Shown: positions 57,460 through 64,000 of the stretch, in pieces
Position numbering within the stretch: the stretch's first letter is position 1
Layout: each line of letters begins with the position of its first letter
Assembly (NCBI RefSeq): GCF_937616625.2
Contig: NC_065570.1
Coordinates: 46,305,665-46,369,664 of the forward strand
Source of the DNA: Mercurialis annua
Lineage: Eukaryota; Streptophyta; Magnoliopsida; Malpighiales; Euphorbiaceae
Reading direction: 5' to 3'
Length of the DNA: 64,000 nt
Made by a program: the position numbers and the translations under genes
Notes under the pieces: generated by a model
Database searches by the model: none
Told to the model about the DNA's origin: nothing
The model's input: the letters and a program-made list of their open reading frames with translations, nothing else

Positions 57460-57467
57460 GTTCAAAT

Positions 57468-57799
57468 CTTATTTTAAATGACCCTAAAATAAAGGTAAAA
57501 GTATGAACATGTTATCATGTTTTCAACTACAAGAAGCAGTAGTAGAAGAAGTTTCCCCACCTTTGGAGAAATATAAGAGCCTGAAGCAACTCAAGAAAGC
57601 TCATACACAAGCATTCACTTGTAGCCTCAGCAACAACATCTAGTCCAAACCTATTATTACTGTTGTTCGTGCCCATCAGCTTAGCTTTCCCCTCTCGCTT
57701 AAAATATGATCAAATCCCTGCAAATCCAACCCAAAGACAAATTATGAAATCAGAAGTTGAAATCAAATTCAATATGTTAATAAGAATTGTACAAAAAAA
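57468..57799. other. Gene-free stretch before the tandem array
   Basis: No coding region recognised; the sequence grades into the first unit of the array. Confidence 0.4.
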
Positions 57800-58875
57800 T
57801 TCAGTTTGTGGTATTATTTCAGGTTCATATACGGCTCACATCAAGTTACTTTTCAGTTTAATAGACTATCAATTACATTTCACTTAAAAACAGTTATTCA
57901 ATTCTTATAATAGACTGTATCTCAAAATTCTCTCTATATAAAATATCAGATAAGATTGTAAAGAGCAGCAAGATAAGTTTTATAAAAAAAATGAATTAAG
58001 GTAGTTCAGTTGATATAGGTTCATATCAGGTTCACATCAGGTTTATTTTTGGTTTTATAAACTATCAAATACATTTCACCTAAAAGATATATTCAATTTG
58101 TAAATTCCACTAAATCTCAAAAAATTATCTATACAAAATGTTAGATAAGATTGTAAAGAGCAGTAAAATAAATTTTATGAAAAAATGAATTAAGCTAGTT
58201 CAGTTGATATATGTTCACACCAGGTTGATTTTTGATTTTATAAACTATCAAATATAGAACACTTAAAAGAAATTTTCAATTTGTATATTACACTACATTT
58301 CAAAATTCTCTCTACATAAAATATCATCTAAGAGTGTAAGAGCAGTAAGACAAATTTGATTAAAAATTAAATTAAAGTGGTTCAGTTGATATAAATTGAC
58401 ATCAGGTTCACCTCATGTTGATTTTCGGTTTTATAGTTTGTCAAATACATTTCACTTAAAAGAGATATTCAATTAGTATATTATACTAAATTTCAAAATT
58501 CTTTCTATATAAAATGTCATTTAAGATTGTAAAGAGCATCAAGATAAATTTGATTAAAAATTGAATGAAAATAGTTTAGTTAATATAGGTTCACATCAGG
58601 TTCGTATTAGGTTGATTTTTGGTTCTATAGGCTATCAAATACATTTCAATTAAAAGAGTTATTCAATTCTTATAATAGACTATATGTCCAAATTCTCTCT
58701 ATATAAAATATCAGATAAGATTATAAAGAGCAGCAAGATAAATTTTATAATAAAATGAATTAAGATAGTTCAGTTGATATATGTTCATATCAGGTTCACA
58801 TCAGATTGATTTTTAGTTTTATATACTATCAAATGCATTTCACTTAAAATAGATATTCAATTTGTATTTATATAT
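57800..58875. repeat. Tandem array of six diverged ~190-bp units
   Basis: Each unit has AGTTCAGTTGATATAGGTTCA, then CACATCAGGTTGATTTT, ACTATCAAATACATTTCACTTAAAAGA, TTCTCTCTATATAAAATATCA and AAGATTGTAAAGAGCAG. The GTTCAGTTGAT phrase falls near 58003, 58198, 58380, 58573 and 58768, spaced about 182-195 bp; a partial first unit starts near 57800. Non-coding, satellite-like. Confidence 0.85.
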
Positions 58876-59517
58876 ATAGTTTACATTGAGTTTAATCTTA
58901 ATTATTTTATTTTAAATATATATTAAATTTATATTAAATTTAAACCATACTAACAATTTATTATGTATGTTCAAATTGATGTTACTCTTCCTAACTTCAG
59001 TTACATAATGTGTAACCAACTAATACCGTAATGCTGCAGTGAAGAGTGTTGCAGAATCATATTTCTTAACTTCCTGATATGAAATATTATTTGGACTAAA
59101 TCAAATACAACATCCAACTCTTTTCAATCTGTTATAATAAAACTTTAATATATGAATAGATTATGAAGAATATGGTCATGGATATACAATCTATATGCAC
59201 TATAAAAATAGAAAAATTAAACAAAGGTTAACATGAACAAGAAGATTTTAAATAATTCAAATGAATCCGAAAGTAAAGAGTACAATTAAAATCATAAAAT
59301 GGGTTCAATAAGATCGGAAATTGCTCATTAGTTTATAAAGATGACTCATTCATTCATACACAACCAATATCACCTAAAAGATCAGTAAAGTAATCTAACT
59401 TTAAGAGCTAGAATCTTTATAATTAAATCAAATGGAAACAAACTTCTGCAGAATTTTCAAAATAGAAAACAAACCCAAACCCAGATCTTGAGATATGAAC
59501 CTTCATTGATTTTTTAT
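58876..59517. other. Gene-free AT-rich stretch
   Basis: No repeat structure or coding region recognised. Confidence 0.4.
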
Positions 59518-59828
59518 GGGGTTAATGTCAAAATAAATCACGAACTTTACACGTTTTCTCATTTTAATCATGAAGTTTAAATTTTCTCATATTCATACAC
59601 GAACTACCACTTTTTCCCAAATTCATACACGGTGCTGAGGTGGCACTCATTCATTGGTGTAAAATGACCTCCACCTCAGCGAATTACACCAATGGAACCG
59701 TGACACCTCATCACTGTGCATGAATTTGAGAAAAAAGTGGTAGTTCGTGCATGAAAATGAGAAAATTTAAAGTGCATGATTAAAATGAGAAAACATGTAA
59801 AGTTCGTGAATTTTTATGACATTACCCC
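59518..59828. mobile_element. Foldback MITE, 311 bp
   Basis: The two halves are long imperfect inverted repeats. Outer ends are GGGGTTAATGTCA and TGACATTACCCC; inner arms include CACGAACTTTACA/TGTAAAGTTCGTG and CCACCTCAGC. The 8-bp repeat TTTTTTAT flanks it (59510-59517 and 59829-59836). Similar phrases near 12.9-13.2 kb and 41.4 kb look like older relatives. Confidence 0.8.
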
Positions 59829-59836
59829 TTTTTTAT

Positions 59837-61020
59837 GCTTCAACAATTTCACACTTCATGCTCCCATTTTCTTCCATTGATGTCGTTCTTTATCAAATCG
59901 GTACAACTTTAATTTTTTAAAATTTCAATTCAAAAAAATCACATATATGAGCCAAAAATTGAACAAAAGCGCTAATATTAAAAAAATGAACAAATAATTG
60001 AAAATTCACAGAACCTAGAAACTATTAGCGCTTTAAAATCATCAAAGTAGAAAAGAAAATTTATACAGATCAAGAGTATCACCTTCTTAAAGACATCAGT
60101 TCTACTAAAAATTAACTACCCATCTTATTCTTACATCAAAAATTTGCTCTTAATTTTCAACCCGTCAAATTTGAATCGTTTTTTGTCTCAATTGCAAAGA
60201 ATGAGTGTAAATGGGCAGCACTTCTAAGTTGTAGTTTTTGATGAGACGTATTTGTAGGATAAGGCATTAGATCGACAATCATATTTAATCCAAATGAGAA
60301 TGAGCTGTCAGAGTTTGAGTTTAGGTATAATGATAGCAGGTCTTAGTGTTGGAGAAGACAAAGGAAGGATAAAATAGGATTAAGATGCAAGTGAGGTACA
60401 TATGTAAAGAGACTTCTAAAAAAGAGGAATTTTTGCTAAAAATATTATGTTGGGTCACTAACATAAACTTTTCAGAATTTAAGGTATATGGTGATATTTT
60501 CTCAATAAACTACCCTATTCCTCCTAACTCATAAAAGTGTGAATAAGTCGGCTAATAATCACCCATGCCCATAATTTTGGATCTGTGATCACTAAATCCT
60601 ACGATGTTTAAAAATAATCATTAAATCTCCTGATCTTTGTGGCGACGCTCGCCAAATTCTATAAGCCTAAATATCACCGATCTTTTTAAAAATGGTGACA
60701 CGGCGGCGACTTTTTCATGTCAGTCAACAAAAATCTGCCCCCATGTTAAGTGTCAGCTGACACCTCACCAGAAAACCCAAAATACCCCAGGATTCAATTG
60801 AAAAAAAATAAAAAATTAGAACAACTAAATCAAATCCAACCCAATTAAATCCTACCAAACCACTCCATCCTAACTGCCACCCACCACCCCTACCGTTCTC
60901 TGGCCACCGCCACGGCCGAAATTTTTTTTGCTGCCGTCTTTTTCGATTTGTTCTTAAACGAAGAACAAATGATAGGAGTAGAATTACTCCTATCTCCGAG
61001 GACTTTTTGTACGATTATTC
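59837..61020. other. Gene-free stretch
   Basis: Mostly AT-rich. At 60971-60994 a palindrome GATAGGAGTA-GAAT-TACTCCTATC is present. The segment 60840-60940 is GC-richer with CCACCGCCACGGCC, but no frame persists. Confidence 0.4.
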
Positions 61021-61024
61021 ATGT

Positions 61025-62045
61025 GTTTAGTGTTGAATGTTATCTCGTTTTGGCCTTTATTTGTTATGTTCAAGTGCTGCAGGCGTAGGCATGAAAATGG
61101 GCGTATTTTGAGCTTAATAAAGCAAAAGCGGACCTCGGTGAAGAATCATGAAGCTTTGAAGTGACTTTGGAGTTGCGAAGTAGTGTCGCGATGCTACAAG
61201 GTGTGTCGCGTCGCGCCATATTGAAGAAAGGGGGTCCCCAAGTCCAGGAAAAACGCACGATGGAGTCGCAACGAGACTCGCGTCGTGCATTGCTGAAAAT
61301 ATAGTGTCGCGTCGTGACAAGGTGTGTCGCATCGTGACAAGGTGTGTCGCATCGCGACACTAAAAGAAGTCGTGGACGTCGCGTCGCGACACCCCATAAA
61401 CTTGCATGCTGACTTTACATTCTTGACCTTACGAGTTTGCGAGTCAAAGACCGAAGTCCTGGGGCATTTTAAACATTACACAAAGCTCGAAATCAGAGAG
61501 TACCCTATTTTGTGTCAGGGTATAAATAGGCATTTATCACATCGTGTAAAGGGTTCGCTTACTTATGTATTAGATTAAACCCTAGCGTTATTGGCTTTTC
61601 ATCTTTTCGTTTTTGGATCGATTTAGTTCTTCATTGTTGTTTCAATTATCAGTAGTTTATATTCGAACAAGGTACAACTCATCTTAATTTCATATTTAAT
61701 ATTTCTTTTAATCTCCGAATGATTTCATATTTTATTTATTTCAGTTTACCTATAATTATGTGTACCAAAACCCTTCGTTAGGGATTATTAATTTAAATTA
61801 TGTCTGTTTAATTGAATTGGAATTCTAGGTTTTCGTTCTTGATATGTATTAATTATTGCGCTTAATACTTAGCCTAAACTGATCACTTAGCCTATACCAT
61901 TTGTCTTAGTTTTAGCTCGACAGAGTGAAATTAGAATATAACAACATAATTAAGAACATAGGAGTTAATTGTGCGAGAGTGAATTAACGAGTGCGTGTTC
62001 TTTGGATTCGCTTCATAAACATTTAATTAATTAGTAATTAGGATA
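61025..62045 (+). mobile_element. LTR/leader fragment of a gypsy family with TGTCGCG palindromes
   Basis: 61565-62040 matches 2030-2490. Upstream, 61180-61395 contains repeated TGTCGC(G/A)TCG(C/T)GACA palindromic phrases, the CpG-rich kind of sequence seen in some large plant LTRs. TATAAATAGG at 61520 is a probable LTR promoter core. The 3' end breaks abruptly near 62040. No coding region remains. Confidence 0.55.
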
Positions 62046-63770
62046 GCTCTCGCACATGTATTCTTAAAAATGTATTCTGACATACAAAAATGTAAATAAG
62101 TTACCGAAACATGTATTCTAAAAAATACCACTAACCTTTTTTCATAAATTACACATAAATTTTAAGAGAAATAAAAATATTATTCAAATAAAAATATTTT
62201 AAATTTTTTTTTTTATGGATAGCTCTATTCTCATAGCAAGAATCGATAGATACCAAGAAAAATATTTTATTTTGACAAAAAAAATATTCTTTTTTCGAAA
62301 ATGGAGAAGTATATTCATATTCGATGGATATCGAATCCTATCTTAATTACAATGAAGCCGAGTCACATGAGATCCACTCTCAGGTGATACCGGACTCTCA
62401 TCAGAAGAACCAAATATATAAAGGAAGATGGTCGAATCCATAGGATTCGCCATGATATCATGAATACAAAATAAAGACCGAATCCCTTAAGACTCGGCCA
62501 AAGCGCGTTGATCCTGGGATTAAGATAGATCGCCAGATCTACTACATAATCTCGAAGTACCTTCTTATTTGGATACAAACTCCAACTAAAAAAGTCATTG
62601 AAAAAATAAACACAAAACTTTATAACAAAAATTTGTAAATTATTATTTGTAAATTGTAAAAAAAATAACATATTTAATACTTTTAAATAATTCATTATTA
62701 TAATATTAGAATATCTATTTTTTATTAAATTTTATTTTTGATGGTTTCATACAAAATCTTTCACCTTGAGATGATAGGTTTCATGTAATTTTTTTTTATG
62801 TTATGTTTTAAAATTGACTAAGCTTGCTCTTCTAAATTCAAGAAAAAGTAGCAGACGTACTTTATGACTGGACATATGTCTAAATTCGAAAAAGTAGCAA
62901 ACGGAATTCAGTCACCAAGTTATCTAAAGTTAATAATGTCTATATGACGATACCACATTAGCATAAATTTAAAATTGTAATTTATTTCTCGACATTTAAG
63001 GTCTTGCTTGGTCGGGGGTTAAATAGATTAGGAAAGTTGTATTATCCCGAAAGTAGCAAATCTTTTTTTTAATTCAATTTGTACATTTTACTTACCGGAA
63101 AGTTGGATGTTTGACTTCCCTTTAACTAGAGAAGTAACTTCCCTAACAAAACCCAAGGAAGTAGAACTTCCCTAGCACTTTTGTTAGATTTTCCTAATTT
63201 AACCATAATTCTTTTTTTTTTCTTTTAAAATTCATATAAAAATATTTTGAGAAAATAACAAAATTGCCAAAAAAAATGGGCTCCAATTACACTACTTGCC
63301 ATTTAGATCACCTATTTTACATTCATACCACAAAACACCAAAAGTTTACATTCATGTAATCCCAATAGCATTCTGACACGCGGAACAGAATCAACAATTA
63401 ATAGCTGAAGATATCATCACGGGATCCGCGCAACAGAATCAGTAAATTATGACGAAGAACAAATCAGCTAATGACACGTGACAATCTCAATATTCCTCTC
63501 CTAATATCACGCGTTTGTTTTCCTTTTAATAGCAAAACAAATCAAAACAGGTTATTGTTTCCCTTTTAATAACAAAATAGATCTAATATTCAAAAAATAT
63601 ATACGAAAAATATAAAGAGTTTGAGGAAGATGACAGTAGCTCCTTCCACATGAATTATCACCAAAATTGAAGAATTACAAGGTAATATTTCCAGAATATT
63701 AATTTTAATTAATAACAGACATGTATCTTCTATGTATCTGACTTATATAATTTTTTTAATTTTGTACAGA
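62046..63770. other. Gene-free stretch
   Basis: A GC-moderate segment at 62340-62580 has no recognisable product on either strand. The rest is AT-rich. From about 63280 the sequence may already belong to the element whose protein fragment follows. Confidence 0.4.
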
Positions 63771-63984
63771 CATTGAATATATTCCTATTATGATACAACA
63801 CAAAGGCAAATGGGTCGATTCAAATAAATATGAAGGTTTTGAAGTCATTGGTGTACTGATACCTGAAGATTCAACATATATGAGTCTTCTACATATAATA
63901 GCACAAGAAATACAAATTAACTTGGAAAAACAGAATATTGAAATAAAGTATCAAGTGAAGATTCATTACCACTCGAAATCATAG
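63771..63984 (+). pseudogene. N-terminal domain of a MULE-type transposase (partial)
   Basis: A splice-acceptor-like TTGTACAG ends at about 63770. The frame then reads through IQHKGKWVDSNKYEGFEV, GVLIPEDSTYMSLLHII and IEIKYQVK. This pattern (short beta-rich domain with a G-W dyad, then a GVLIP-x(5)Y block and IEI-YQVK) is what I know from the N-termini of plant MuDR-type transposases. The frame ends in TAG at 63982-63984, where the family normally continues with a hydrophobic segment before the zinc finger. It is therefore truncated, frameshifted or spliced beyond the window. Confidence 0.45.
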
Positions 63985-64000
63985 ACAACTAAAGTTTCAG

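Noticed and set aside
62363..62695. Minus-strand 110-aa frame
   Set aside because: Hydrophobic low-complexity N-terminus, no motif, in a region that resembles decayed repeat DNA.

Overview
The window is nuclear DNA of a flowering plant, almost certainly a eudicot. It is AT-rich, its genes carry short GT-AG introns, and it holds two recognisable host genes embedded in layers of plant transposable elements. I cannot name the species from sequence alone.

Host genes. An LRR receptor kinase of the Xa21/EFR type (subfamily XII, non-RD kinase) lies on the + strand at 7522-10809 with one intron and looks intact. An FPA homologue (three RRMs and a SPOC domain; RNA 3'-end choice and flowering time) lies on the - strand at 54018-48345 with five coding exons. 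FPA carries an apparent frameshift near 50,568 that would remove the SPOC domain if it is real.

Transposable elements, left to right. 0-4.3 kb: remnants of Ty3/gypsy elements (gag with stops, LTR pieces, an integrase fragment), with a CACTA element at 2718-3886 inserted in them. 5.5 kb: a foldback MITE with a 9-bp target duplication. 12.2-12.6 kb: an (AT)n tract and a small CACTA MITE. 13.9-15.2 kb: a TRIM-like mini-retrotransposon on the - strand, split by a 5'-truncated LINE. 15.6-20.6 kb: an 803-bp tandem duplication whose first copy received a very young, internally deleted Ty1/copia element. 22.5 kb: a Stowaway-like MITE. 23.3-41.3 kb: a Mutator-like element (MULE), described below. 42-43.9 kb: an unclassified duplicated repeat block. 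54.8-57.5 kb: two nonautonomous hAT elements with perfect 8-bp target duplications, one holding a nested element. 57.8-58.9 kb: a tandem array of about 190-bp units. 59.5 kb: another foldback MITE. 61-62 kb: an LTR/leader fragment related to the one at 2 kb. 63.8 kb: the N-terminal domain of another MULE-type protein.

The most interesting unit is the MULE (23261-41342; about 7.0 kb before a later insertion). Its long terminal inverted repeats run up to the start codons of two convergent genes. The left gene encodes an intact plant-mobile-domain (PMD) protein of 614 aa. The right gene encodes a transposase with a FAR1-type zinc finger, a MULE DDE core, a SWIM finger and a C-terminal OTU cysteine-protease-like domain, about 866 aa when complete. 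The first intron of each gene, next to each end, holds a CpG-rich array of nested palindromes built from the same arm sequence. The transposase gene is dead: it has a nonsense codon, a one-base frameshift and an 11,047-bp chromovirus (Ty3/gypsy, Tekay-like) inserted in its OTU exon. That retrotransposon has 3,248-bp LTRs in which I found one difference by eye, and its own gag capsid region is deleted.

Two very young retrotransposons (the copia and the chromovirus) are therefore both defective derivatives. This suggests mobilisation in trans by intact relatives elsewhere in the genome.
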